Made by a program: the position numbers and the translations under genes. From Viola odorata (Eukaryota > Streptophyta > Magnoliopsida > Malpighiales > Violaceae), in assembly GCA_963691705.1 (NCBI GenBank), contig OY829538.1:52665151-52729150 (forward strand): a DNA stretch of 64,000 bases, given 5' to 3'. Of the stretch, positions 22,447 to 34,608 are shown piece after piece. Numbering within the stretch: the stretch's first letter is position 1; the number at the start of each line of letters is the position of its first letter. Below the pieces are notes generated by a model, which was not told the origin of the DNA, made no database searches, and saw only the letters and a list, made by a program, of their open reading frames with translations.

Positions 22447-22547
22447 CAGCACCCTCCTTATGAGTATGGAATCCCTCTTGAGCCATATTTGATCTTCACT
22501 TGAGGTGGTTAAACCTACAAAACAAGTGACCTTGCTCCGCTACCAAT
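22447..22547 (-). pseudogene. gag: Outer Sirevirus leader: gag start and primer site
   Basis: The minus strand has the outer gag ATG at 22484-22486 (MAQEG start) running to the insertion point at 22447, where the frame is cut. The primer-binding site (TTGGTAGCGGAGCAAGG on the minus strand) lies at 22529-22546, directly inside the outer LTR. Confidence 0.85.
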
Positions 22548-23726
22548 TGATACTTCAATAACCGATGTACGGCCTAGAAGGGGGGGTGAATAGGCAAATA
22601 AAAAATCTAACACAAAGAGTAAGGATTAGAGTGCGGAAATAGAAAGTAAAAACACAAGGTAATTATAGTGGTTCCAATTCCTCAATCAATTGTACTCCAC
22701 TACCTAAGAGCTTTACCCTTAGGATTTTGAACAACGACCACTTCGTTATTACCTTGAGTTTTTACGGGTTCAACTCAAACCTTACACCTTGGTTTTTGCT
22801 AAGGGCTCAACCAATAAACCTCAACTTGGTTTTTCCTAAAGGCTCAACCAATAAACCTTTCACTTTGGTTTTTGCTAAGGGCTCAACCAACAAACCTCAC
22901 AATGTGATTTTTCCGGGCTCAATCACAACCTATCACAATCAAGATTACTTGACAAGAGAAAAGTTAAATAGCAACACAAAATTGGTGTACAAATAAACTA
23001 TGTATGATTCAATAATCAACACCAATAAATGAACAAGAATACCTCAAAGTTACCTCAAGAAGAAACCCAAAACGAGCTGGACACAGTGACGCAAGAAGGA
23101 TTGAAATCGTTGACAAAATACTTGCGTTGTAAAAACTGATTTTGTAAGCTTGTAAAATGTGATTTTGTGTAAAAGGGTTTCTAGTGTTTTCTTGTTGTTT
23201 CTTGTTATCCTTGTTATGTTCTAACTCATCTAGGATGAGTATTTATAATGTAGAAAGAGTGGAAGATCAGACAAGAAAGTATGGAGCCAAAAGGAGCCGT
23301 TTTTAGTGGACAAAAGAGTTGTTTGAAAAACTAGCCGTTATGCCTTTCAGGAGCAAAAAACGCCATAGCGTTTTGCCTCTGGAAATTTGCCAATCTTTCC
23401 AGTAGCAAAACGCTATGGCGTTTTGAAAAACACTCTTTACGAAAACTTGAATAACTTTTGACTGAAAAATCATTTTTGCGTAAAACTTTTTGCCACACTT
23501 TCCTTGAGGTATCTTGAACATAAATCAAGTGCTAATTAGAATCATACTTACAAGATTAAAGCCCTAATGTATACTTGATCTTGAGCTTGCGAATAATGAG
23601 TTTGTTGCTTCTTTTGTTTGTTCGTCGCAAACTACACACACTTCAACTTCAAATTGCATTAGTATTATTAATTAGTTTGTGTGTCTTAAATCATCAAAAC
23701 AAGAGTAAGTTGCCCTTGGGCTAACA
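22548..23726 (-). repeat. 5' LTR of outer Sirevirus
   Basis: A 1,179-bp LTR on the minus strand, starting TGTTAGCCCAAGG at 23726 like the inner element. Flanks, TATA region and the GAGCCCGGAAAAA-type 3' repeats are homologous to the inner LTR. The U3 palindrome at about 23350-23425 is different: CAAAACGCTATGGCGTTTTG and a partner, instead of CGTGATCACGG. Its left-hand partner lies outside the window. Confidence 0.92.
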
Positions 23727-23953
23727 TATGTGTCATATCATTTGTCATGTTCTTTAACGTGCAAAAAAATCATAGTCATAAAGCAAACTCATTTGATATT
23801 TTAATTGTTGAAAAATAGACAATTAAATAGAGAGAAAGTCTAATATGTTTAGAAGAAACTGTGTAGCACGGTATATATAGAAATATAATTAGACACCTAA
23901 GAAGATAACAAATACACAAATATAGAAAAAAATAAAATAGTCATTTTTTTACT

Positions 23954-24169
23954 TTCCTTAAAGATTCCCAAGTACAAAACAAACACAATAATGTTACTTT
24001 CCCGGGAATCTTAAATCCCAACCAAACATAAAAAACTAACATTTTCCTCAATCACTCTCCCTTCCTTAAGAATTCGCAAGTACAAAACAAACACAATAAT
24101 GTTACTTTCTCGGGAATCTTAAATTCCAACCAAACACAAAAAACTAACATTATTGTGTTTCAAAAACTA
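23954..24169. repeat. Two tandem 108-bp units
   Basis: TTCCTTAA(A/G) followed by AAGTACAAAACAAACACAATAATG recurs at a spacing of 108 bp, with a few mismatches. Motifs such as CCAACCAAACA suggest a decayed MITE, but no termini or target duplication could be fixed. Confidence 0.6.
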
Positions 24170-24461
24170 ACATTCCCCTCAATCAATCTCTCGGGAGAGT
24201 AATTCCAAGGAGAAAAGTAGCATTTCATGAACCAAACGCTACTTTATTATAATTTTCCTAATTTTTTTTGAATTAGTTATCATTTTTCCGATTTTTTTAT
24301 AAAATTTTGAATTTTGTTATTAAATCCACCATTTGGGTATACAAATATTATTTTAGTTGTGTCCGTTAATAATGTCAGTACCGTTACCAATAAAACGAAC
24401 AAACGAAAGGGTATTTGCTGCATTTAAAATGATAACGTTGGGTAAACTTTGAAGAAAAAAG

Positions 24462-25562
24462 GGAAAAGTCAAAAATTGGCACCTGCACTTGCATTGACTG
24501 ACTAATTTGGCACCTCCTTTGGTCAAACGATTTAAAAGGCACCTCCACTTGAAAGAAATGACTCATTTGGCACCTGTCCTTGACGTCGTCCGTCCTCCAC
24601 CGTTAAATGCTGATGTGGCAAGCCACGTGGCACGCTACGTCATCAACATGATGACGTGGCATGCCACATCAATATTAGTTTAATATTTCTTTTTTTTCTT
24701 TCCTTTCTCTTTTTCTTTTCTTTCTTTTTTTCTTTTCTTTTCTTTCTTCTTCCTCTGCGCAATGTTGCTCCACCTGTTGCAACCCAACGCCAGCACCGCC
24801 GCCTCCTTCCACTCCATCTCCCCTGCCGCCGTCTCCTCCACCACCACAACCCACCACCTCCATTGCTTCTTCTCTCTCTTCTTTACGCGTCGCACCACCT
24901 CCATTGCCGTTGCCGACGCCGTCGTGGCCACAACCACAAACACCCCACCTGCAATCCCCATTTTACCCTTGACCAGATCCTACTCTTCCTCAAAACCCCA
25001 TCCCATCTTTCTATTCTGGTTGCAAGCCGCCCACCTCCATCTTCCACTTTGCAATGAAAAAAATTAGAGAGATGGAAATAGAGATGGAGGAGAGAGGAAG
25101 GAGAAAGAAGATGGGTTTTTATTTTTATTTTTCTATTTTCTAGGTATTTTTATAAATGAAAAAAAAAAGAAATTGGGAGAAAGAAATTGGGAGAAGGCGG
25201 CGGTGGAGATGGATTGGAAGGAGGTGGTGGGTTGCAAAAGGTGGAGCAACATTGCGTAGAGGAAGAAGAAAGAAGAAAAGAAAAAAAAGAAAAAAAGAAA
25301 GAAAAGAAAAAGAGAAAGAAAAAAAAAAGAAATATTAAATTAATATTGATATGGCATGCCACGTCATCATGTTGATGACGTAGCGTGCCACGTGGCTTGC
25401 CACATCAGCATTTAATGGTGGAGGACGGACGACGTCAAGGGCAGGTGCCAAATGAATTATTTCTTTCAAGTGGAGGTGTTTTTTAAATCGTTTGACCGAA
25501 GGAGGTGTCAAATTAGTCGATCTATGCAAGTGCAAGTGCAAGTGTCAATTTTTGACTTTTCC
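24462..25562. mobile_element. Fold-back DNA transposon, Mutator-like
   Basis: The two ends are inverted repeats of about 370 bp (24462-24832 and 25196-25562), starting GGAAAAGTCAAAAATTG, with a 363-bp loop. The arms include CACGTGGC-rich sequence and a polypyrimidine/polypurine tract. Flanks AGAAAAAAG and GAAAAAAAG are compatible with a 9-bp duplication, as for Mutator-like elements, but the match is imperfect and A-rich. The internal frames are low-complexity shadows of the Pro/Thr-rich or Glu/Lys-rich tracts, and no transposase is present. It would depend on an autonomous relative. Confidence 0.75.
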
Positions 25563-25797
25563 GAAAAAAAGAATTAGGATAAATTGGTGCGAAAGGGGTA
25601 AAGATGCGCATCTTTACAGTATAAAATTGTAATTTGTATCAGTTCTGCTAACTTTTCCTCCCTCCGACACACTTTGTCAATTTATCAATTTCGTCAGTCC
25701 ATGAGTCCATCCAAGCAATCATGCTTGACCCTTAGCAAGACGGTAGTCAACAGTTCTCCTCGATCGTAGTCTCTGCTGGTCCGGCGGTGGAGCAGCC

Positions 25798-27063
25798 ATG
25801 AGCACCGCCACAATTTTTTCCAAATGGGCCGATCTTCCAAAAGAGTTGCTACAAATGATCGGCAAGCGCTTAGATTCCCGCATCGACGTCTTCCGATTCC
25901 GAGCCGTCTGTTCCTCATGGCGATCCTGCGTCTCTCCCTCCCACAAACAATCTCTCCCCCAGAACAACGATCTTCTCCTCAAAATCCCTCACCCCATCAA
26001 CGCCAAAGCCTTCCTCTCCCAATCCACCATTTGCCTTCTCCAACAAACATCATCTAATTCCTCCACCTCTGCTGCTACTTCCAATCCGTCATGGCTGACC
26101 AAAGTTGAGGAGTCCACGCGCGGTGACCTAGAGCTTCTAATTCCACTCTCCAATCGCCAAATCACCACCACCACAGGTATTACCGCCCAACTCCCTAAGA
26201 AATTGAACATGCTCGATTTCAAGCTAATCGAATTAACCAAAGCTTATAGTCTTAAACTTGCTCGTGGGTGTTGCGTTTTTGGGGTCAATAAGGTTGTCCT
26301 GTTCCCCAATTCCCAAATCAATGGAAACCCATTTCTTGATCTCCTAATTATTTATCACGAAGGGAAATTGGCGCATTGGAGACCAGGGGATGGTGGGATT
26401 TGGACACACATCGACCCAGAAAACGCTCACTACGACGACATTATAGTTTACAAGAATCAGGTGTATGTTGTTGATAGATTGGGCACTGTTTCTTGGATTG
26501 ATTCTTCGTTGAAATTGGTTCAGTACTCGCCTCCGCTCTTCGGGTGTGGAACTCAGAAGTATTTGGTGGAATCTTGTGGAGATCTTTATGTGGTTGATAA
26601 GTATCTTGATGGAGGAAGGAGGACATGGCAGGAGGTGGTGGAAGAGGGTGGATTTGATAACAATGTCAATGATATGAACGATGACTTCAATTTTCGATAT
26701 AGGAATTACCCGATTTTCCATTCCAGGACAGTTGAGATGAGGGTTTATAGGTTGGATGAGGAATGGGGTAGATGGGTTGATGTCAGGTCATTGGGTGACA
26801 GAGTGTTTGTTCTGGGGAATGAGTGTTGTTTCTCCGTATCCAAGCAGGACTTTGGTGGTGGGAAAAACGCAGCAGGGAACTTTGTGTATTTTGTGGATCC
26901 TGATGATGTTGGGTGCCATGGAGAATTGAGTGGATATGATGCTAAGATTTGTAATCTTGAAGATGGTAAAATTGGGAAACTTGCATATTCTCCTGAATGT
27001 TTTCACATCTTCTGGCCACCCATTGGCCGGTTCCGGTCGGGGGGCAATCCGAGGTTTTTCTAA
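25798..27063 (+). CDS. F-box protein with DUF295/KIB-type domain (SKIP23-like), 421 aa
   Basis: A single-exon gene. Residues 9-50 form an F-box (WADLPKELLQMIGKRL, then FRFRAVCSSWRS), which in this family binds SKP1 in an SCF ubiquitin ligase. Residues about 130-400 match the DUF295 beta-propeller-like domain: GVNKVVLFPNSQ, HYDDIIVYKNQVYVVD, a GDLYVVDKYLDGGRRTW segment, RVYRLDEEWGRWVDV and LGDRVFVLGN. It ends with CFHIFWPPIGRF, the usual C-terminal position for SKIP23-like proteins. Such proteins select targets for ubiquitination, but the substrate is unknown. The ATG at 25798 is the first in frame and sits directly before the F-box. There are no frame defects. A broken relative lies at 33869-34608, consistent with the tandem-duplicating habit of this family. 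Confidence 0.9.
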   Translation: MSTATIFSKWADLPKELLQMIGKRLDSRIDVFRFRAVCSSWRSCVSPSHKQSLPQNNDLLLKIPHPINAKAFLSQSTICLLQQTSSNSSTSAATSNPSWLTKVEESTRGDLELLIPLSNRQITTTTGITAQLPKKLNMLDFKLIELTKAYSLKLARGCCVFGVNKVVLFPNSQINGNPFLDLLIIYHEGKLAHWRPGDGGIWTHIDPENAHYDDIIVYKNQVYVVDRLGTVSWIDSSLKLVQYSPPLFGCGTQKYLVESCGDLYVVDKYLDGGRRTWQEVVEEGGFDNNVNDMNDDFNFRYRNYPIFHSRTVEMRVYRLDEEWGRWVDVRSLGDRVFVLGNECCFSVSKQDFGGGKNAAGNFVYFVDPDDVGCHGELSGYDAKICNLEDGKIGKLAYSPECFHIFWPPIGRFRSGGNPRFF

Positions 27064-27327
27064 AAATGCAAGTTAGTGTTCAGTAACTGCAATATCTGAT
27101 CGGCATTGTGGAAACATTTATTGGTCATTTACTGGATGCATTGATGTAAGTATGATTTGATGCAAGATGATATGATTTGTAATTTTACAGTATTTCTTTT
27201 ATCAATTTGGTTCTCAGGTTCTGCTCCTTCTGCATTTCGTTCTTGTGTTTAATTAGGCATCCAAATTTGAGCAGAAGCAGGATTTATGGGCATTTTATAA
27301 CATGTAAAAGTACTCATTGTTATTATT

Positions 27328-27807
27328 AGTGTTATCAGAACCGGACCGGACAGCGAACCGTTTTTGAAAATTTGGTGGTTCAATCGGATTGTCGATGCTG
27401 GTCTGTCCGGAACCGTTTACACATTAAACAGGTAAATTTTAGACCATAAAACCGGATTAAACCGGTTGGTTTTTACTGTAGCATTTTATAATATATCAAA
27501 AATATACGACGCCGTTTTGGGTCCCAAAACAGCGCCGTTTTGATTTGGCCCTTATCAGGGCCTGTGGGCTTTGTCAAAACGGCGTCGTTTTGGGCCCATA
27601 GCCCATGTCAAAATGACGCCGTTTTGACAAGTCATCAAACTAGTCGGTTTGATAGAAAACCGACTGGTTTACCGGTTCGTAAAAAACTGGCCGGATCGAC
27701 CTGTCCGATTCAGATCAGAGGCAAATTCGATCCGATAGCTGAATCAGACCGGAAAGATGAAAACGTCCGGTTAAACTGGCCGGTCCGTTCCGGTTCTAAT
27801 AACAAGA
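27328..27807. mobile_element. hAT-like non-autonomous element (MITE)
   Basis: A 480-bp element with inverted ends (TGTTATCAGAACCGGA against TGTTATTAGAACCGGA) and a flanking direct repeat TTATTATT on both sides, fitting an 8-bp hAT duplication. The interior has repeated CCGGTT and ACGGCGTCGTTTTG/CGCCGTTTTG palindromes. No transposase. The repeat is A/T-simple, so the boundaries are tentative. Confidence 0.6.
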
Positions 27808-30800
27808 GTTATTATTCCTTTTCAAGTAAAAAAAGGGATGGTAATCATTTATGAGCAGCTAGCATCTGGACTACAACTCTTTTTTTTTTTTTTGGGGTAC
27901 ATTTCTAATGTATTAGTAGTATATAATAATATAATCTTGTTGTACTTTTGTTTATTTTAAGAAAATGAAAGAATGCATCTCAATAACAAAAATAAAATAA
28001 AATCAATAAATTTATTGTGTTATTTTCTACCAAAGTGCAAATTTGTTTAATACTTAAGAAATTAAGGTCATTTTTGGCCTCGCAGTTGCGGTACTATTAT
28101 GCGTTGTGTTGTTGTGTCGTTAGTAAAAATCTTATTTGTAAAAAGTATTTAAAGCGTTTGTTCAAAATATTTATAAAAATATTGTTAAATAGTAAAATGA
28201 CAAAATGGTACATTGTTATTTTATCAATTTAGGTATATATATTTACGTGATAGTAAGATTTTTTCATTTAAAAATAGTAGGTCACTATAATAAAGTGAAT
28301 AAAATAGTAGAATATATCTTTAAAAATAAACAATAAAAAATAAGAAAATGTAAAAATATATTTTAAACATATTGTTTGTGATTTTGTTAACTAATTTGGA
28401 AATAAAAAGAAAAATAAACTTCGATTTTAGTTGTCTTAGTAATAGTTTCAACGCGCTAAAGAAATTAGAAAAATCATAGTGTTATTGTATAAAGAAAAAA
28501 TTAAAAGTTTAATAATATTTATGGTTATATATACTTGTCAATTTTAATATGCACAAGATGTGTTGGAGAAAAATATCACAATTAGTTTACCAAATATTTC
28601 ATACGTTGATTTTTTAACTAAAGATTTCACAACCACGAGGCCAAACATGACCTAAATATAATTAGTGTCTTAATGGGATTGTGGTAATGGGATGGGAATT
28701 CATGTTGTTTTTTTAATCAAACTAGGTTATTTTCGCACGTGCAGAATTTATTTAAAAATATTAAAATGTAATATATATATAAAAGTATTTCCATAAATAT
28801 AATTTTTTTAATAATATCTCTAGAAATATGATTAAAATAAATTTTTACTATGGTGCTTAAACTATATTATAGGCAGTATATTTGTATTGTTATTAATGTT
28901 CTAATATAGGTGTCGATAGAAAAAATCTTGTATTAATTGTGAAATAATTAATTTTAAGCTCTTAGAATTAAAATAATTTTAACTCAATTAAGTAAATTAA
29001 TTTTATAAATTAAAATTTAAATGTTTAAACTGACGTTTCATATTATTTTTATTTAAGTTCTCCAAATATAGTAAATAATTAAGTAATTATTTAAAAACAA
29101 CCACTAATGAATTTTTCTTTAAAGATTCAAACTCAATAAAAAATTAAGTTTAATATTTAATTCAAAATTATGATTTAAGTAAATGTACAAACTATTTTTC
29201 TTCATGTATGGAAAAAAATCACATAATTAGGTAAGAAAAAATAATTCCTTATCATTATAAATTTTACGAAATCAAACTTAAGTAAAGGATTTCATAGTTT
29301 TTTTAATTTTTTATTGAAAAGTAGTTTATTTAGGCAAGATAATTTCTTGTTTATTTTACATTTTTTATAAATTTTTTAATTAAAAAGAATTATCACTTTC
29401 TATTTTGTTTTTTTTTTCTTTCCTCTCACATATTTTTTTTCTAGTTCTTATTCTAACAATGACAACACATGAAATAGAAAATAACAACAATAATAACAAC
29501 AATAATAATTAAAAAATAATCTAAAAATAATTGTGATTATAATTTAATAAAAGAGAGAATTTTTGTTACTGTATTTGTCCTTTATTTTGTTCTTCTTTTC
29601 GTAATAATATCTTTGTTATCTTTTGAAAGAAAAAATATGCTTTCTTAATCTCTTGGATTAGAATAATAATAGTAGTAATAGTTATAAGTCATGAAACTAT
29701 TATTACTATTATAAATAAATAAACTATTTCAATTTTAAAATATTGTTTATTAGATTAGGATGATAATAACATTAGAAAATTTATGTATCTCATCTAATCC
29801 AAAACTTTTGGCTTCTTTTTTTTTTGCAATAACTTATGGTTTAGAACATGATTTCTTATTTAATTTTCTTAATTATATCAACCTCATCAACATTCGTCAC
29901 TCGCATTAAAGATCCATGAGTGAGATCTTCTGTGTAGTTTTACAGCAGTCTATTAGGATACACAAATTTAATCTCATCCATTTGTTATTAATTGAAAAAC
30001 TAATTAAACTTTAAGGTTTAAGGACTTTAAGTTTACTGTAAATATTTATTTAGTTTTTTGGTACAATAATAACTTATAAATTAGTAACTACCTATTAATA
30101 AATTTATTTTATTGTTATTTTTATATATGACTCAGGCATATTGAGTTGCACATTTTTTTGATAGACATGGGTGAGATTCAGACTTGTATCATTTAATTTT
30201 AATTTTTAATTTAAAGATTCAAAAGGTTACTCATTGTAATGATATCTTATCTCAAAGTTAATTTAACTTTAACGTTCTAACGACTTTAAATATACAATAA
30301 ATATTTATTTAATGTATTTTATGTACCTATCTCATGTTATCTTGATGACGTAGATCATGTGTTTGATCCATGATATTATAATGATAACTAATAATATAAC
30401 CAATATTCTTTTAAAAAAATCTTATTACTTTACCTAGCACATATTTTAGGGTAAACTAAATACTTTATTTTATAGTTTCAAAAATATGTCACTTAGGACA
30501 CTATAGTTTTAAGACTTACTTTAGAATCCTTATAATATCCTAAAACATTTTAGTATAACATTATAAGTGGTTAAAACATAAAATAAATGGTAAAAAGTTG
30601 AAAAAAAACTTATAAATATTGGAGGGAAATGTATAACCATAACTATTTGATGATTAGATTATAAAATATTAATTTTCAGAATCTCTTTTTAATTATCTAA
30701 CTTAATCCTTTTATATTTTTCAAACTTATTAATTAACTTTTGTTACTGAATTAATTTTAGGAAAAGTTATAAATTCTCTTTTTTACTTGTCACTTATAAC

Positions 30801-32369
30801 TGTTTTATGATTTTCTTAACTTTAAAAATATTTGTTTTTGAAAAAATAAAACATGTATTGCCTTCAAATTATAGTTAAATAATTAAAATAAAATAAATAC
30901 TATTAAGCCATGTAGAAAATATTTTATGTACAATATATAATATTTATTTCATAAAAATAAATTAATGTAAATTATTTTGATAATATATGGATAATATTGT
31001 CAATACTTGTAAATAAACTTCTCAATTATTCTCATAAATATTTTTCTTTATTTTACCATATAATTTATGTTAGAAAAAGTATAAACATTACCATTTATTT
31101 GCCATTTTTATTTAGTTTATGTTTCTTTGACATTCTTAAAATCAATCCCTTTACTAAATTAAAATAATAATAAAAATTAACTCAATAAAGAATATTAATT
31201 TTAAAATAATATAATAATACTTAAAATAATTTACATTTAAAAATAGATTAGGATATATTTTTTATACTTAAAAAATAATTTACATTTAAAAATGAATTAA
31301 CTTATATTTTACTCATTGTGACTGTTTTCCAATTCCATACTTTTAATGATATTTTTCATATTAGAGCTCCACCAATACATTACATAGATTGATCTCCCAC
31401 AACCTCTTTAAATATAGTGAGGAACTTGTTGGTAATCAACCAAGGAAATATTTTTATCACCCATGCCAATTTCACAAAGAATGATAAATTTTAAATCATT
31501 TTAAAAAAAAAAGTTTATACAAATATAATTTATTTTTGCCAACTTTTTTAACTCACAATACTAAGTATATTTTTCTATGATAAATTATTTACTAATTTTA
31601 AATTCTTACTAAAAGTTATGTATATAATAATTCTTTATTAATTAAATAAATGACCATTTAATAATAGAAATAAAAGTGCATTACTTAATTGAAAAATTAA
31701 TTTATAAGTTTGTTCACTTTCTAATTTTCTATTATTAATGTTATTTTAAAATATTATTATAAGCTACTCTCATGTGATTTTCTAAGAGACTAACGAATGT
31801 AGTAGACTCAATTTTCTTTCCACTTTTGCCATATATACTGATTAATTTGTTAAGGGTGATATTGATTCGAACCAATTAAAAAATAGGGAATTTACTATGA
31901 CATTTATGATACAAATTCAGAATATTTAATTACAAATTAGATTAATTCCTCTCTATTATTCCTCCAATTTTTTGCATAGATATGATCTCATGTTTTCTTA
32001 GAATTTTAGTCTCATATTCTAACAAAGTCATTCATGTCATCAAAAAACTAAAAATTTCTTTCTTGTCAATAATATTAACAAAGAAATGAAACTTGGATAT
32101 CCATGTACAACATGCAGAGCCGTAAGCAACGAAATGACTCGGGGTCTCTTTTCTAATTGGCTCACTTAAATTATTATTTACTTTTTATTTATATTTATGA
32201 GATTCGTTACTACCTATATCTTTAAAAAAAACTAACATACCATTGAAATATTATACAAAATAATCAGAACATAAAATTGTTAAATTTACATTCCCACTTT
32301 TGACTAATTGAGTATCATATATATGAATTTCTCTACAAAATTGCATATGTATTGAATAGGGAAAAAAAC
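27808..32369. other. AT-rich intergenic DNA
   Basis: About 4.5 kb of very AT-rich sequence with many stops in all frames. I see no gene, RNA gene or dated element. Isolated poly-A and poly-T runs may be remnants of old MITEs or LINE tails. Confidence 0.6.
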
Positions 32370-32377
32370 CTTAAAAT

Positions 32378-33408
32378 TAGACCTGTCAATTAGACCCGGG
32401 GACCCGTGGACCAGGCCCGACGGGCCGGGTCCGGGACCAATTTTTGGTCCCGTTTTTAGTCGGGCCGTGTCTGGTCCCGACCCGAGAAATCCCGGGTCAG
32501 ACCCGGTATTTTTTTATTTTAAAATAAATAAATTGAATTTTTATATATATAAATAAACCAAAACCACACCCTCCCTTTTATATATTCGCTCGATCCCATT
32601 CTCTCTTCTTCCCTTTCCTGTTCTTACTCCCTCCTCTTACAATAAATATACTAAATTGCATGAAAATCAAGGAATTGAATTGAAAAAATAAAGGAATTGA
32701 ATTGAATGACAATTATTACCTGCCATTTCCCAATTCAATTCAATTCAATTCAATTTCCCAATTCAATTTAATTCTTTGATTTTCATGCAATTATTAAATG
32801 CACTCTTCCCTTTTTTTTTAAACTGACATGTATATATTTAGTATATTTATTATTTTAATTATTTTAATTTGGTTATTTTCAATTGAATAATGGTCACAAG
32901 GGAGCTTTAATAATGAACAAAAGAAGAAAGTGGCTAATGTCATTTATGCATAATGCATGAATGATATTTCTTACATTTGACTCATTTTTTAAATTAAATT
33001 TGATTGATTTTTAAATTAAATTTGATTGATTTTAATTTTTAATGTTTGATTGATTTTTTATTTTTTTAAAGCATTGATTGTTATAATTTTTAGTAATTAA
33101 TTAAATAAATAAGCATTAGTTTAAATTTTAACGAAATGGCCTAATTGAAAATTGATGATTATGAAAGAAGGAGGACTTAATTGAAAGTTGACAATTAAAA
33201 AGGATCAAATTGATTTTTTTATTTTTTATTTAAAAAAAACGGGCCGGGCCGGGTCTAGTCCCCGACCCGAGCCATTTTTTCGGGCCGGGACCGGGACCAA
33301 AAATTGGTCCCGTATTTTTCCCGGGTCGGGACCAGTCCGGCCCGATTTTTTCCGGGTTTTCCTAGTCCCGGGTCGAGTCCGACCCGCAGACCCGGATTGA
33401 CAGGTCTA
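32378..33408. mobile_element. hAT non-autonomous element, 1,031 bp
   Basis: The terminal inverted repeats are TAGACCTGTCAAT at the left and its complement (imperfect) at the right. A perfect 8-bp duplication CTTAAAAT flanks the element (32370-32377 and 33409-33416), as expected for hAT. Subterminal regions are dense in GGGCCGGG, GGTCCCG and CCCGACCCG motifs on both sides, likely transposase-binding repeats. The interior is AT-rich with inverted GAATTGAATTG runs near 32665-32775. No transposase is encoded. Confidence 0.85.
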
Positions 33409-33868
33409 CTTAAAATCAATCCAGACATGCAAAATTAATTCATAACAATTAACCCGAACATGGATTCCCTAAAGGAGTTGTACATGTTATGTCTTTTAAA
33501 AATAAATTGAATAAAACGTTGTATATGACTATATGCTAATTATGTTAGGCTAGTTATGGACAAAAATTAAAAATTAAGCAATACCAAATCTAATTACCAC
33601 TAATAAATATAATGGAGAAGTTGAATATATCTTAGTTTATGATCGAGGAATTACTTAATGTAAATAAAAAAACTAATTGATATTAATTATTAAACACAAA
33701 CAATAAAATAAATTAATTTAAAAAAATAACAAAACAGAACAGATAATTATGATTATAATTTAAATTAACTAATTGTGTTTTTAATTTTAGTTACTTATAT
33801 TATTACATGCTTGGAAAACTAATTATGTATTTTATTTTGGTATCCTTAAATCTTATGGATCAATACTT

Positions 33869-34608
33869 GTGAAATTAGACGTAATTAGATATCCTTTCAG
33901 ATTTAACTTGCTGGATGTTGGGTTTGTGAAATTTAGTACCAGATTTAGGCTTAGAAGAGCCGGTTGTCTTTCAAGGGTTTCTGTTCGTCATATTTTTGGA
34001 GTAAATAAGGTTGTTTTGTTTCCTGCTTGCGCTAGTTGTGATCGCGTTGATGGGTATGGTATTCTGGCTATTTATCGCGAAGGGAAATTGGGGTATTGGA
34101 AATATGGGGATAAAAAGTGGAAACCTTTAGGTGATAAGAATTTTCGGTACGATGATATTGTTGAGTATAAAGGATTGATTCATCATTGAACTTGGTTCAA
34201 TAGTCACCTTCATTGTTTGGATGTGGTGGACAGAAGAATTTGGCGGAGTCTTGCGGAGAGCTTTATGTAGTTGATAGGTATCTTGACGGAGAAAGAAGGA
34301 CATGGAATGACCATGTGCGGAAATGTAACCCGCCAACAATTGATTTCCAAGTGTATAAGCTGGACGAGGAATGGGGTACATGGGTTGATGTGAAGTCCTT
34401 GGGCGATCGAGTCTTCGTTTTGGGCATTGATTGCTCTTTCTCTGTTTCATCTAACGAGTTTAATGGAGGTAGTGGAAACAACATTTACTTCATAGATGAT
34501 GAGATTTATACTGAAAGGGGTTTCACTGTTGATACAGTTCGCGTGTTCCAATTAGAGGACAGTAGCATTAAGAAACTAGCAGAGGTTCCTGAGCACAACA
34601 AGATGTGA
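33869..34608 (+). pseudogene. Broken F-box/DUF295 copy
   Basis: This matches the DUF295 half of the gene at 25798-27063: FGVNKVVLFPACAS, IYREGKLGYWKYG, FRYDDIVEYKG, then GELYVVDRYLDGERRTW, YKLDEEWGTWVDV and LGDRVFVLGIDCSF. The F-box half is missing. Near 34185 a short deletion removes the YVVD segment and shifts the frame, and a TAG follows near 34199. The last part is open again to 34608 but lacks the family's final FWPP-type end. It is a decayed paralogue with no start region. The DUF295 half would not work without an F-box. Confidence 0.85.

Noticed and set aside
22727..22996. 89-codon frame with repeated NKPFTLVFA-like units
   Set aside because: It is a reading of the short LTR repeats of the outer Sirevirus, also seen at 2790-3086 and 22141-22377.
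24656..25067. Overlapping Phe/Leu-rich, Pro/Thr/His-rich and Lys/Arg-rich frames
   Set aside because: They are opposite readings of polypyrimidine and GC-rich arms of the fold-back transposon, mirrored at 25150-25375, with no domain.
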